28,539 nucleotides of DNA from positions 1 through 28,539 of the IMG/VR virus record IMGVR_UViG_3300020204_000283; one strand, 5' to 3'. A program made the translations under genes and the position numbers. The stretch's first letter is position 1, and each line of letters opens with the position of its first letter. This DNA is from a virus. This document shows, one piece after another, positions 1 to 6,969 of this stretch. Below the pieces are notes generated by a model, which did no database searches, was not told the origin of the DNA, and worked only from the letters and a program-made list of their open reading frames with translations.

Positions 1-270
1 GCTGATTGGCAAGCGCTATTAGCTAAGTACGATATTAAACCCGGTCACAAAGCAACTAAATCTAAGTTGCCGTCTGATCCAGTAGTTATTCGTCGAGAAA
101 CTCCAAGCTATCCATCATTGAATAGCGGTGTTGGCTCGACAGCTAAAAAAGCATCACAACAATATACAGGTGATGCTATGATAGGTATCGGTCAGCTGCA
201 TAAATCCAATGCAGTTCCTATTTTCAAAGCCGAAGATGCAATAGACATTTCAAAAATGAGGAGAAACTAA
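1..270 (+). CDS. Conserved phage protein, C-terminal part (5' truncated)
   Basis: An open frame enters from the left edge and stops at 268-270, leaving 89 residues of a longer protein. There is no need to assume the internal TTG at 67 as a start. The visible part is polar, with no membrane segment. Its end reads H-K-S-N-A-V-P-I-F, then an acidic stretch, then D-I-S-K-M-R-R-N. I recall that ending from small conserved proteins of marine T4-like phages, but I know no function for it. The stop directly abuts the ATG of the lipoprotein at 271, and the sequence atgaggagaaacta before that ATG supplies its ribosome binding site. The two genes are therefore probably co-transcribed. Confidence 0.75.
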   Translation, partial: ADWQALLAKYDIKPGHKATKSKLPSDPVVIRRETPSYPSLNSGVGSTAKKASQQYTGDAMIGIGQLHKSNAVPIFKAEDAIDISKMRRN

Positions 271-939
271 ATGAAAGCTAAAAATTTATCAGCTCTTTTA
301 GCGTCATTACTATTAGTTGTTGGGTGTAGTTCTAATCCTAAAGTTGCAACTATTACTAATCCGTTAGAAGCAAAGCCAGATATTAAAAAACAAGAGGTCA
401 AGTTCCTTGAACAATATGGTCATGTGAAACTTGAGTTCGATGAAAACGGTGAAGAGTGGTTAACACTTGAATCTACAGGTACTGCTCCATTAAACTTCAA
501 TCATGCAAATTCTCGTGAAGAGGCGTTCATGGTTGCAAACATGAGAGCACAACGAAACCTAACAGAGTTCTTAAGCTCATCAGTCAAGTCTGATAAGGTT
601 ACTGACTCAATCTCTAAAGTAGTGTTAGATGATAACATCAACGGTTCAACTAGCGATACTAAAAAGCCAACACAAGGCTTAGATGCACTAGGTGAGATGG
701 TAGGTATTGACAAGACTGAAACTGCTTCTGAAAATACAGAGAAACGTAACCGTGCAAACAAAGTAGCACAGACAGTTAAAGAGACTATAAGTCAATCAGC
801 AAACGGTATCTTAAAAGGTACTATGATCGTAGAACGTAAGATCGATGCTGATGTGAACATGGTCGCTGTGACTATCAGAGTATCTAAGAAGTCAATCAAT
901 GCTTCACGTAAGATTAGAAACCAAATGGACGGTGTATAA
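271..939 (+). CDS. Phage lipoprotein, possibly LPP20-like
   Basis: This 222-residue protein starts with a typical lipoprotein signal: Lys-rich residues 2-4, a hydrophobic core at 7-17 and a lipobox V-V-G-C with Cys19 as the predicted lipidation site. It should be anchored in the periplasmic face of a membrane, most likely the outer one, as no Asp follows the Cys. The mature part is polar. Residues about 82-105 (E-E-A-F-M-V-A-N-M-R-A-Q) and the strand-rich end (V-A-V-T-I-R-V-S) resemble the LPP20/FlgT-type alpha-beta fold, but this is a weak, pattern-level match. The start has a good AGGAG-like site at 259-263. It is followed by three more envelope-directed genes, so a role in the cell envelope is likely. 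The exact function is unknown. Confidence 0.8.
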   Translation: MKAKNLSALLASLLLVVGCSSNPKVATITNPLEAKPDIKKQEVKFLEQYGHVKLEFDENGEEWLTLESTGTAPLNFNHANSREEAFMVANMRAQRNLTEFLSSSVKSDKVTDSISKVVLDDNINGSTSDTKKPTQGLDALGEMVGIDKTETASENTEKRNRANKVAQTVKETISQSANGILKGTMIVERKIDADVNMVAVTIRVSKKSINASRKIRNQMDGV

Positions 940-1067
940 TGATTAAATTTATAATCGGAGCGATCGTAGGCTTTTATATAGGTAGCATAGGTGTTGAAGC
1001 ATCTGTGGCTAAATTAAACACTGCTGTAGATACTGTACAAGAATGGTCTACTAGTGCGACTAAATAA
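939..1067 (+). CDS. Small single-pass membrane protein (42 aa)
   Basis: This 42-residue frame starts with an ATG at 939 that overlaps the TAA of the lipoprotein gene by one base. It ends 14 bases inside the next gene. Residues 3-19 (K-F-I-I-G-A-I-V-G-F-Y-I-G-S-I-G-V) form one short hydrophobic helix with GxxxG-like spacing, and the rest is polar. The tight overlaps on both sides and the membrane-like composition argue that it is real although very short. It probably works with the lipoprotein before it and the secreted protein after it. No family was recognised. Confidence 0.6.
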   Translation: MIKFIIGAIVGFYIGSIGVEASVAKLNTAVDTVQEWSTSATK

Positions 1068-2085
1068 ATTACTTTTAGCCGCACTAGCTTTTGCTGTTAA
1101 CGCTAACGCAGAAGTCGTAGTGGTCACAGGCTATGGTGATAGCTATGAAGCTGCACTTAAGAACGCTAAGATAGCTGCGCTTGAAAAAGTTGTTGGTACT
1201 TTCATCATATCAGACACGATATGGAGATCTAACGAAAATGTCTTCGAACAGATCAAGCAGTATAATGGTGGTGTCATCAAGTCTTATAAAGTAATTGATC
1301 AAAGACAAGGTCAAGTCACCATACAAGCAGACGTTGACGTTATTAAAAACAATAAGATGTTAGTTGAAAATGGTGCAACTTTAGACCAAGACCAACTAAA
1401 CTCTAAGATCGATGACTTTAATAATAAGTTGAATATAGTTCAGCACTTAGATGACCCTAAAAAGGCGTTCTATATAAAGCCAGTGCAAGTGCAAGCTATA
1501 CCAAAGGGCACACATGTATCTTTTAAGATAAACACACATGTGCAATGGCAGCCAAAATGGATATCAGATATCAAGTCATTTCACAGTTTAGTAGATGACA
1601 AAGGCAACACACATACTGACACAAGAGACAGGATCAATGGTGCTTTACTAAATAAAGCTATGACTACTAACCCATACTTAGCCATACTTGGGTCTTTAGC
1701 TTATAGTGGTACTCAGCAAACGTATCAAACATCACAAGACCCAATGTTATGTTTATCTGATAAAAGGACTAGTGGTGATGTGACATGCTATAACGTAGCA
1801 GGCGGACTTAATAACATGCCGTATCATGAGATGAAGGTAGAAGTCGCAGCTTATGATTTAAACGGCAAAGAACTATATAAGACTAATGTTGACGTACAAA
1901 ATGATATCATGTACGAATGGGTACAAGCTGGTCAAACAAAAAGATCTAGGTGGGGAGTAACACGAACCTTCGATCAACCAGCCATCATAGTTTATGAAAA
2001 TGAAGCCATGCGTTTCAATATAGACTTAACTATGCCGACTAATGTTGGAAAAAACGTTAACAATATAACCGTAAGGAGCATATGA
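1054..2085 (+). CDS. Secreted FlgT/LPP20-like periplasmic protein
   Basis: This 343-residue protein uses GTG at 1054. Only this start gives the full Sec signal peptide: Arg/Lys at 2-5, hydrophobic 6-14, then A-N-A-N-A with cleavage expected after Ala19. Mature residues 20-95 follow the pattern V-V-V-V-T-G-Y-G-D-S-Y-E-A-A-L-K-N-A, then A-L-E-K-V-V-G. That resembles the N-terminal domain of FlgT and related LPP20-fold proteins, which sit around envelope rings and pores. The remaining 250 residues are unrecognised, beta-rich and contain a Cys pair near 229-243 that could form a disulfide. The gene overlaps the small membrane protein before it and the membrane protein after it. A phage-made periplasmic assembly is a fair inference; receptor blocking or pore formation are alternatives. 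Confidence 0.7.
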   Translation: MRLNKLLLAALAFAVNANAEVVVVTGYGDSYEAALKNAKIAALEKVVGTFIISDTIWRSNENVFEQIKQYNGGVIKSYKVIDQRQGQVTIQADVDVIKNNKMLVENGATLDQDQLNSKIDDFNNKLNIVQHLDDPKKAFYIKPVQVQAIPKGTHVSFKINTHVQWQPKWISDIKSFHSLVDDKGNTHTDTRDRINGALLNKAMTTNPYLAILGSLAYSGTQQTYQTSQDPMLCLSDKRTSGDVTCYNVAGGLNNMPYHEMKVEVAAYDLNGKELYKTNVDVQNDIMYEWVQAGQTKRSRWGVTRTFDQPAIIVYENEAMRFNIDLTMPTNVGKNVNNITVRSI

Positions 2086-2306
2086 TGCCAGAAAAAGACA
2101 GGCGTACAGATAATTGGGGTGGTTACTGGGATTATAATCGAGATCCAAGACAGTATCACTTTCCACACAGTACTAGGGAAATTGGATGGGGCGAATATGA
2201 ACCTCAATTCAGTGGTCATAAAAAGCCAGCTGAACTCATAAACTGGTGGATGGTAGGATTCTTTGTCTTACTATTCTTATTACTACATAACTTAGGAATA
2301 ATTTAG
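2082..2306 (+). CDS. Tail-anchored membrane protein (74 aa)
   Basis: The ATG at 2082 overlaps the previous stop codon, and AAGGAG at 2074-2079 is placed close upstream; ATG 2085 is an equally possible start. The first 50 residues are polar and aromatic-rich (D-N-W-G-G-Y-W-D-Y). Residues about 54-73 form a single strong transmembrane helix (W-W-M-V-G-F-F-V-L-L-F-L-L-L). With no signal peptide and the helix at the very end, the protein is probably tail-anchored with its polar part in the cytoplasm. It ends the envelope gene group: its stop overlaps the GTG of the phosphoesterase gene. Function unknown. Confidence 0.7.
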   Translation: MMPEKDRRTDNWGGYWDYNRDPRQYHFPHSTREIGWGEYEPQFSGHKKPAELINWWMVGFFVLLFLLLHNLGII

Positions 2307-3091
2307 TGAAATTAGCATTCGCATCAGATCTACACTTAGAGTTTGAACCCATCACTCTCAATAATGACGAGAATGCTGATGTATTGGTGCTTGCCGGCGA
2401 TATATGCGTGGCGAAACACTTTGATTCAAGACCTAACCTAACAGAATCTTATAAACAATTCTTTGAGGATTGTAGTAAGAAGTTTAAGCATATCATTTAT
2501 GTGATAGGCAACCATGAGCATTATCATTATGTCTTTAATGATACTCACAAGCAATTACTTCAAAACCTAGGCCATGTGCCTAATATTCACATATTAAACA
2601 ATCAGACTGTTACCATAGATGACATCACCTTTGTGGGTGGTACCATGTGGACAAATATGAATGAAGAAGATTCAATGACTATGGGCGCTGTTACCGACTT
2701 CATGCCCGACTGGAGAATCATTAAGTATTTTGATGGAGTGAACTATCGTAAATATACACCTCAGCTATCCATACAAGAGTTTGATAGAACTGTCCAGTAT
2801 ATTAACATTGTCACCCAGCCAAAAGACAAGAAGTTTGTAGTGATTACACACCATAGCCCATCATTTCAATCCTGCCATGAGAAATGGTCTGGTGATATTG
2901 GTAATGGCGCCTTTCATACGAACCTTGATGATTTTATTGCCTATCGCCCACAGATTAAAGCCTGGGTCCATGGTCACACCCATGACCCTTGCGAATATGA
3001 TATAAGTACCACAAGAATCGTCTGTAACCCCCGTGGCTATCCAAAAGAAGGTGGTCATGGATCTTTTAAATTAAAATATGTGGAGGTTTAA
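2306..3091 (+). CDS. Calcineurin-like metallophosphoesterase
   Basis: This 261-residue protein has all motifs of the calcineurin-like two-metal phosphoesterases in order: S-D-L-H-L-E (Asp8, His10), G-D-I-C (Asp32), G-N-H-E-H (Asn69, His70), then T-H-H-S near residue 188 and H-G-H-T-H near 225. The metal ligands are complete, so an active hydrolase on a phosphodiester or phosphomonoester is expected. The substrate cannot be read from the sequence. The start is a GTG that overlaps the previous TAG. The length is that of a minimal single-domain family member without signal peptide, so it acts in the cytoplasm. Phage relatives have been linked to nucleotide or nucleic-acid processing, but nothing nearby settles this. 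Confidence 0.88.
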   Translation: MKLAFASDLHLEFEPITLNNDENADVLVLAGDICVAKHFDSRPNLTESYKQFFEDCSKKFKHIIYVIGNHEHYHYVFNDTHKQLLQNLGHVPNIHILNNQTVTIDDITFVGGTMWTNMNEEDSMTMGAVTDFMPDWRIIKYFDGVNYRKYTPQLSIQEFDRTVQYINIVTQPKDKKFVVITHHSPSFQSCHEKWSGDIGNGAFHTNLDDFIAYRPQIKAWVHGHTHDPCEYDISTTRIVCNPRGYPKEGGHGSFKLKYVEV

Positions 3092-3092
3092 A

Positions 3093-3278
3093 GTGAAAAA
3101 AAAGAACTATAATTTATTTACAACATCTTACGGTGAAACAGTCGTTAGGATTGAAAATCGTTTTGCGTTTCCTAAATGGGCTTTAAAAACATATGGTAAG
3201 AATTGGATCAATAACAAAATGTTGATCGGATCATACTCTAAAGAGCAAATGCTATTGTGTTTGAAGAATGCAAAATGA
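3093..3278 (+). CDS. Small basic hypothetical protein
   Basis: A 61-residue basic protein of no family I recognise. I chose GTG 3093 because GGAGG at 3082-3086 sits six bases before it and because it begins just after the previous stop. ATG 3078 in the same frame would have no such site and would overlap the phosphoesterase. The sequence begins M-K-K-K-N-Y-N-L-F and contains R-I-E-N-R-F-A-F-P-K-W-A-L-K. There is no membrane segment. Its end overlaps the ATG of the next gene in an ATGA junction. Confidence 0.6.
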   Translation: MKKKNYNLFTTSYGETVVRIENRFAFPKWALKTYGKNWINNKMLIGSYSKEQMLLCLKNAK

Positions 3279-3439
3279 TCATTAAACTAGATATAAATGA
3301 GATACCAGACGAAGTATATAACAAGCTTCTGATGGAGTTCGTAAAGAAAGCGATCATTGAAGGCATCGACGTACCTCGTGGTGCTAAGGTAGAGGATTGG
3401 AACTTAACTGCAGAGCTAATCATTCCAACTGTACATTAA
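3275..3439 (+). CDS. Small hypothetical protein (54 aa)
   Basis: This small acidic protein begins at an ATG at 3275 that overlaps the TGA of the previous gene, a translational-coupling junction. An upstream in-frame GTG at 3257 is possible but would overlap the previous gene by 22 bases. It starts M-I-I-K-L-D-I-N-E-I-P-D-E-V and is predicted alpha-beta without a membrane segment. The ribosome binding site is weak (gaagaa), as fits a coupled gene. No function is suggested by sequence or context. Confidence 0.55.
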   Translation: MIIKLDINEIPDEVYNKLLMEFVKKAIIEGIDVPRGAKVEDWNLTAELIIPTVH

Positions 3440-3675
3440 TGAACGAATATCGAATAGAAACATTCGTGCGCAGACTTAATAAATTAGGCATAGATGTAAC
3501 ATTTGCTGCCAATTATCCTTGGATTTATTTTGATACTATTAATGGTAAAGAAGTAACAGGAACATTTCATGCTAATCATGGATGGACTGCATTTTTTAGT
3601 CCTGTTGATTTACATGGTCAAGTTAAATTTAGTGATAGACGAGAAGTATTTAAAAAGGTAAGAAGCATGCTATGA
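3439..3675 (+). CDS. Conserved phage protein of unknown function (78 aa)
   Basis: The ATG at 3439 overlaps the TAA of the preceding gene (TAATG). The protein reads R-L-N-K-L-G-I-D near residues 11-18, then N-Y-P-W-I-Y-F-D, then N-H-G-W-T-A-F-F, and ends D-R-R-E-V-F-K-K-V-R. I recall this arrangement from a small family found in many tailed phages, always annotated as hypothetical. It is soluble and without Cys. Its stop overlaps the ATG of the next gene by four bases, so the run 3275-4307 is probably translated as a coupled unit. Confidence 0.7.
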   Translation: MNEYRIETFVRRLNKLGIDVTFAANYPWIYFDTINGKEVTGTFHANHGWTAFFSPVDLHGQVKFSDRREVFKKVRSML

Positions 3676-4307
3676 TAGTATATAAAAACAAACCAAAGAA
3701 CAGTTGGATATCTCCATATGAGATCGTCGATAAGTTAATCTTTTGGCGTGAGGTAGGCTATGATGAACCATTAGTTGAGAACATCGTCAAGTATACAAAA
3801 CTTGGTTGGTTCTGTGGTGTATTATATGACATTAGATCATTCTTTGAACGTGACATCAACTACGTTAAGATCGATCCATGGGATGCATGGTCAGTCGATA
3901 GTACCTTATCTCCTATCATCGCACCATTACTTAAAGAACTTAAACGTGTAAAACATGGATCTCCATTTGTAGAAGACGAAGATGTACCATTAAAATTAAG
4001 ACGCAATCAAAAAGGTAAAACATCTGCTCGATATCAGGATACCCATTCTACCGATGAGGATAATGATCCTATATTTCATAAACGATGGGACTATATACTT
4101 GATGAGATGATCTGGACATTTGAACAGTTATCTGATTGGGATCATGATGGTAAATTCTACGATCATACTAAATCTCGTAAAGAAAAGGATCTAAATAAAT
4201 CAGTACGTAAGATTAAAGTAGATAAAGTTGGTCTAAAGAAACACTGGGCGCGTATTGATAACGGTCTAAGACTATTTGGAAAATACTATAGAGCATTATG
4301 GGACTAG
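3672..4307 (+). CDS. Conserved phage protein of unknown function (211 aa)
   Basis: A soluble, charged 211-residue protein. It contains N-S-W-I-S-P-Y-E-I (10-18), F-W-R-E-V-G-Y-D-E-P (25-34), N-Y-V-K-I-D-P-W-D-A-W-S-V-D (63-76), K-H-G-S-P-F-V-E-D-E-D-V-P (96-108) and F-H-K-R-W-D-Y-I-L-D-E-M-I-W (about 135-148). I recall this set of motifs from a widespread family in T4-like and other phages, present in single copy and never assigned a function. The conserved His, Asp, Glu and Trp residues suggest a catalytic or nucleotide-binding role, but no known active-site signature is visible. Confidence 0.75.
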   Translation: MIVYKNKPKNSWISPYEIVDKLIFWREVGYDEPLVENIVKYTKLGWFCGVLYDIRSFFERDINYVKIDPWDAWSVDSTLSPIIAPLLKELKRVKHGSPFVEDEDVPLKLRRNQKGKTSARYQDTHSTDEDNDPIFHKRWDYILDEMIWTFEQLSDWDHDGKFYDHTKSRKEKDLNKSVRKIKVDKVGLKKHWARIDNGLRLFGKYYRALWD

Positions 4308-4471
4308 AAGAGATATGGAAGCAACTCTATGAATTCTATGGAGATCAACTGGCGCATCCTGAAGTTGAGCCTAAACGATTTGCTTATCAATGTAAGTTGT
4401 TTCGTTACATAAATAGTAATGGTCAAAAGCCTTTTAATAACATCCCACAAGGAAAAGAAAATGGAATTTAA
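4298..4471 (+). CDS. Small conserved-looking protein (57 aa)
   Basis: The frame begins at ATG 4298, ten bases inside the previous gene, and ends at TAA 4469-4471. It reads M-G-L-E-E-I-W-K-Q-L-Y-E-F-Y-G-D, then P-K-R-F-A-Y-Q-C-K-L-F-R-Y. This amphipathic, aromatic composition looks like a real small helical protein rather than chance. It fills what would otherwise be an unexplained 150-base gap. Overlaps on both sides fit the local gene packing. Function unknown. Confidence 0.55.
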   Translation: MGLEEIWKQLYEFYGDQLAHPEVEPKRFAYQCKLFRYINSNGQKPFNNIPQGKENGI

Positions 4472-4622
4472 AAATAAAGACGAAGTGGTCATCGTCGACG
4501 AAAAAGTAACCACAGTATTTGAAGCAAAACAAGTGGATCCTGTATATCCATGCGATGGTATAGGTAAAACAAAAATCCAATGCAGTAAGAGATGGATAGA
4601 ATCATTATCTGACTGCGCTTAA
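4461..4622 (+). CDS. Small hypothetical protein (53 aa)
   Basis: I chose ATG 4461 because AAGGAAAAG at 4449-4457 precedes it. An in-frame upstream GTG at 4419 lacks a site and would overlap the previous gene more deeply. The protein is acidic at its start (E-F-K-N-K-D-E-V-V-I-V-D-E-K) and carries two Cys near its end plus one in the middle (P-C-D-G, Q-C-S, D-C-A). That arrangement could bind a metal, but it matches no known motif. Function unknown. Confidence 0.5.
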   Translation: MEFKNKDEVVIVDEKVTTVFEAKQVDPVYPCDGIGKTKIQCSKRWIESLSDCA

Positions 4623-4637
4623 CTTAAGGAATATATT

Positions 4638-4802
4638 ATGGACGTAATTTTAATGATATTTGGTATGAGTTTTGTAGATAGCATGATATCTCCCCAGGCC
4701 CCACAAGCGATCGTGGTTGAGGTCGCTAAGTTTCAGCCTAAAAAAGATGAGCCGGACCCATATGCATGGCTTATTGCAGAACTAAATGAACCTTCCCAGT
4801 AA
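4638..4802 (+). CDS. Small hydrophobic N-terminus protein (54 aa)
   Basis: The ATG at 4638 follows AAGGA at 4625-4629. The first 18 residues (M-D-V-I-L-M-I-F-G-M-S-F-V-D-S-M-I-S) are hydrophobic but carry two Asp, so this is a marginal membrane segment. The remainder is polar and Pro-rich, ending D-P-Y-A-W-L-I-A-E-L. It is the last gene before a 194-base non-coding stretch. It could be a peripheral membrane peptide. Confidence comes only from the ribosome binding site and gene packing. Confidence 0.45.
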   Translation: MDVILMIFGMSFVDSMISPQAPQAIVVEVAKFQPKKDEPDPYAWLIAELNEPSQ

Positions 4803-4939
4803 TACAAACCTATTAGCTAGTAAGCAAACTATGTCCTAGGCTGTCCTGGGCAGCTCCCAGATAAAAGTCCAATGTAATCAAAGACTTATATATTATGCAA
4901 GTTATTGATCCATATAGCAATTTATTTTTAGCTCCGCTA
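4803..4939 (+). other. Non-coding stretch with GC-rich hairpin
   Basis: This is the longest gene-free stretch in the window. It includes a locally GC-rich segment at about 4831-4861 in which ctggg pairs with cccag around a five-base loop, with alternative pairing of gctg and cagc. No T-run follows, so it is not a standard terminator. It does not fit a tRNA, and no riboswitch consensus was recognised. Confidence 0.4.
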
Positions 4940-4968
4940 TGTACATTAATTAGCAAATACTATATAAT
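4940..4968 (+). promoter_or_regulatory. Early sigma70-type promoter
   Basis: TGTACATTAA begins at 4940 and TATAAT lies at 4963-4968. This gives a -35-like TGTACA with a 17-base spacer. The predicted transcript starts near 4975, 22 bases before the ATG at 4997, leaving room for the AAGGAGAG site. The same 10-base upstream element at the same distance occurs before the DNA polymerase and inside the gene before gp41. Confidence 0.75.
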
Positions 4969-4996
4969 GGTTCTATATTAATAAGGAGAGAGATTA

Positions 4997-5197
4997 ATGA
5001 TTACAAATATCACAGAAAAGCAAGCTTTAGATTATATCACAGCTTATGCTACACAAGATCATGATGGCGATTTTCTAGCTGCTATGATCCATATCAAAGA
5101 AAACATTTCAGATATTGCCGACATCAAGCTTCGTGTTTGCTTTGCGATAGCTTTTAACGGCTTTCAAAACTTCTTTGCTGAACCGGAGGCTGTATAA
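4997..5197 (+). CDS. Small hypothetical protein (66 aa)
   Basis: This is the first gene behind the early promoter at 4940-4968, with a strong AAGGAGAGAG ribosome binding site at 4983-4992. The protein is soluble and mainly helical (K-Q-A-L-D-Y-I-T-A-Y-A, then D-F-L-A-A-M-I-H-I-K-E-N). It ends with a TAATG junction to the next gene. Position and promoter imply early expression, which for T4-like phages often means host takeover or replication support. No family was recognised. Confidence 0.7.
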   Translation: MITNITEKQALDYITAYATQDHDGDFLAAMIHIKENISDIADIKLRVCFAIAFNGFQNFFAEPEAV

Positions 5198-5451
5198 TGA
5201 GAACATCAACCAGTTATGTAATGACAGTGGATCCATTATCTGCTGTGGACATGGAAAAGCTAGACGCTGTTCGTAAGACAGTATCTATGCTTAACAAGAA
5301 TTCACCTACTAAAAAATATGTTAAGCTTCATGGGCGTGGTCCTCGTATTTTACCAGCCTTTGCTGCAGGTAAAAGTATCAGTAGGTTCCAACAAGAATTG
5401 CCATTAGCTTATGCAGAACGTTTCGATGTCTATATTTACAGAAGGAGATAA
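5197..5451 (+). CDS. Small basic hypothetical protein (84 aa)
   Basis: The ATG at 5197 overlaps the preceding TAA by one base. The 84-residue product is basic, with a Gly/Arg-containing centre (K-L-H-G-R-G-P-R) and a tail ending R-F-D-V-Y-I-Y-R-R-R. Charge and the Arg-rich turn could fit nucleic-acid binding, but this is only an impression. It is followed after one base by the ATG of the next gene, so translation is coupled. Confidence 0.65.
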   Translation: MRTSTSYVMTVDPLSAVDMEKLDAVRKTVSMLNKNSPTKKYVKLHGRGPRILPAFAAGKSISRFQQELPLAYAERFDVYIYRRR

Positions 5452-5452
5452 T

Positions 5453-5692
5453 ATGACACAGCTAGACTTATTCAAAGACGAAGACCAACAAGTTAAGGAC
5501 TTCGTAGAAGCAAATTCGTTTCATCTGACTGATGACGTGGTTGACTATATCAACGAACGTCTTACTGAGATGTTTAACATCGACTATGATACTATACATG
5601 TGGATGACTTCGATACTAAGTGTGCCATGGCCGAAGCCATGATGAAGCAGATTGGTAAGAACTTACAGTCAACACCCGAGGAATGGATCTGA
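5453..5692 (+). CDS. Acidic hypothetical protein (79 aa)
   Basis: The ATG at 5453 has a full GAAGGAGAT site at 5441-5449, which decides against the in-frame upstream ATG at 5411. The protein is strongly acidic (D-L-F-K-D-E-D-Q-Q, D-D-V-V-D-Y-I, H-V-D-D-F-D-T-K) and helical. The start M-T-Q-L-D-L-F is a common opening in phage proteins but not diagnostic. It overlaps the ligase gene by ten bases. Such acidic small early proteins sometimes act as inhibitors or DNA mimics; nothing here proves that. Confidence 0.7.
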   Translation: MTQLDLFKDEDQQVKDFVEANSFHLTDDVVDYINERLTEMFNIDYDTIHVDDFDTKCAMAEAMMKQIGKNLQSTPEEWI

Positions 5693-6969
5693 CAGAAGTC
5701 TATGACATACTAGAAGATCTTGCAGCAAATCCTTCGCGGAACTATAAGATCGATCTACTAAAGAAACACGAGAACAACAAAGTGTTACGTGAAGTGGTTC
5801 GTCTAGCACTAGACCCTTTCACACAGTTTTATATTCGTAAGATCCCAAAGTACGAAGCAACTGGGAGTGGTTGCCTACTTGGTGCAATGGATCAACTGTT
5901 TGAGTTAAGCAGCCGTATCGTAACTGGTAATGCTGCCATAGAACACCTCACTCAGGTCCTTACTTCACTCTCTCCGAAAAATGCTAAGGTGCTTGAACGC
6001 ATCATAGCAAAGGACCTGAAATGTGGTGTATCTACTGCTACAGCCAACGATGTTTGGCTTGGCCTTATTTTAGATTATCCCTGTATGCTGGCTTCCCAAT
6101 ACGAACAGAAGCTTGTAGATAAGATCAATTGGCCAGCATACGTCCAATTAAAGATGGATGGCATGAGGTTTAATGCCGTTGTTCGTGATGATAAGTGCGA
6201 GTTCAAGTCTCGTAATGGTAAGACCATCGATCTACTTGGTAACCTTGAAAAAGAGTTTGTTAAGATGGCAAACGGTATGGACTGTGTGTTTGATGGTGAG
6301 CTGCTCGTCGCCGACGAAGATGGCTATCCATTGAATAGACAGACTGGTAACGGTATACTTAATAAAGCATTGAAAGGTACCATATCTGCTAAGGAAGCAG
6401 CAATGGTTCGTGCTACTGTATGGGACTTCATACCTTACATGTACTTTACATCAGGCGAATGTCCTACTCCGTACAAATCTAGGTTTGCACAGTTGGTTGA
6501 CTTACCCGAAAAGATCCAACTTGTGCCTAACTTCACTGTAGAGACCATTGAAGAGGCACAAGCAAAGTTTAAAGAGTATTACGACATTGGAGAGGAAGGC
6601 ATCATACTCAAAGATATGAACGCTCCATGGGAAAACAAACGATCTAAGTCACTTATTAAATTTAAGGGTGAGTTAGAGTGTGATTTAAAGATCGTCGATG
6701 TTGAAGACGGCACAGGTAAGTATGAAGGACTATTGGGAGCCCTCGTCTGTGAGTCAGATGATGGCATTATTAAAGTTAAAGTGGGGAGTGGATTTAACGA
6801 TGAAGATCGCGCGAAGATTAAAAAGCAAGATGTCGTTGGTAAGGTGGTGGCTGTCAGGTACAACGCTCGTATTAGGAGCAAACACGAAGGTGAGAGTTTA
6901 TTCCTCCCAATCTTTGTGGAGATCCGTGAAGACAAAGATAAAGCAGATTCGTCTGGGGCTATAAAATGA
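5683..6969 (+). CDS. 30: ATP-dependent DNA ligase (T4 gp30-like)
   Basis: This 428-residue enzyme seals nicks in duplex DNA using ATP and would join Okazaki fragments and close repair gaps in phage replication. The order of parts is a helical N-terminal region (1-130), a nucleotidyltransferase domain with motif I K-M-D-G (Lys157 takes the AMP, Asp159), the S-R-N-G box (177-180), motif III F-D-G-E-L-L (203-208), motif IV E-E-G-I-I-L-K near 305 and motif V L-I-K-F-K near 325, then an OB-fold domain to the end. T4 gp30 has its AMP lysine at 159 (K-A-D-G) and is a little longer at 487 residues. All catalytic residues seem present. The start overlaps the previous gene, and its ribosome binding site (gagg) is unusually close to the ATG, suggesting coupling. 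Confidence 0.95.
   Translation: MDLTEVYDILEDLAANPSRNYKIDLLKKHENNKVLREVVRLALDPFTQFYIRKIPKYEATGSGCLLGAMDQLFELSSRIVTGNAAIEHLTQVLTSLSPKNAKVLERIIAKDLKCGVSTATANDVWLGLILDYPCMLASQYEQKLVDKINWPAYVQLKMDGMRFNAVVRDDKCEFKSRNGKTIDLLGNLEKEFVKMANGMDCVFDGELLVADEDGYPLNRQTGNGILNKALKGTISAKEAAMVRATVWDFIPYMYFTSGECPTPYKSRFAQLVDLPEKIQLVPNFTVETIEEAQAKFKEYYDIGEEGIILKDMNAPWENKRSKSLIKFKGELECDLKIVDVEDGTGKYEGLLGALVCESDDGIIKVKVGSGFNDEDRAKIKKQDVVGKVVAVRYNARIRSKHEGESLFLPIFVEIREDKDKADSSGAIK

Noticed and set aside
3430-3458. TGTACATTAA at 3430 as another early promoter
   Set aside because: The upstream element matches, but 23 bases later the sequence reads AATAGA, not a usable -10 box. The match overlaps coding sequence.
4831-4861. 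Rho-independent terminator at the GC-rich hairpin
   Set aside because: The stem is only five base pairs and is followed by ataaaagtcc, without a T-run.
4803-4939. tRNA or glutamine-type riboswitch in the gene-free stretch
   Set aside because: No cloverleaf, no T-loop sequence and none of the conserved riboswitch core bases could be found by eye.
4895-4981. 28-codon frame across the early promoter, starting ATG 4895
   Set aside because: No ribosome binding site, it contains the -10 box of a well-supported promoter, and its end overlaps the leader of the 4997 gene. The hydrophobic composition is easily produced by AT-rich DNA.
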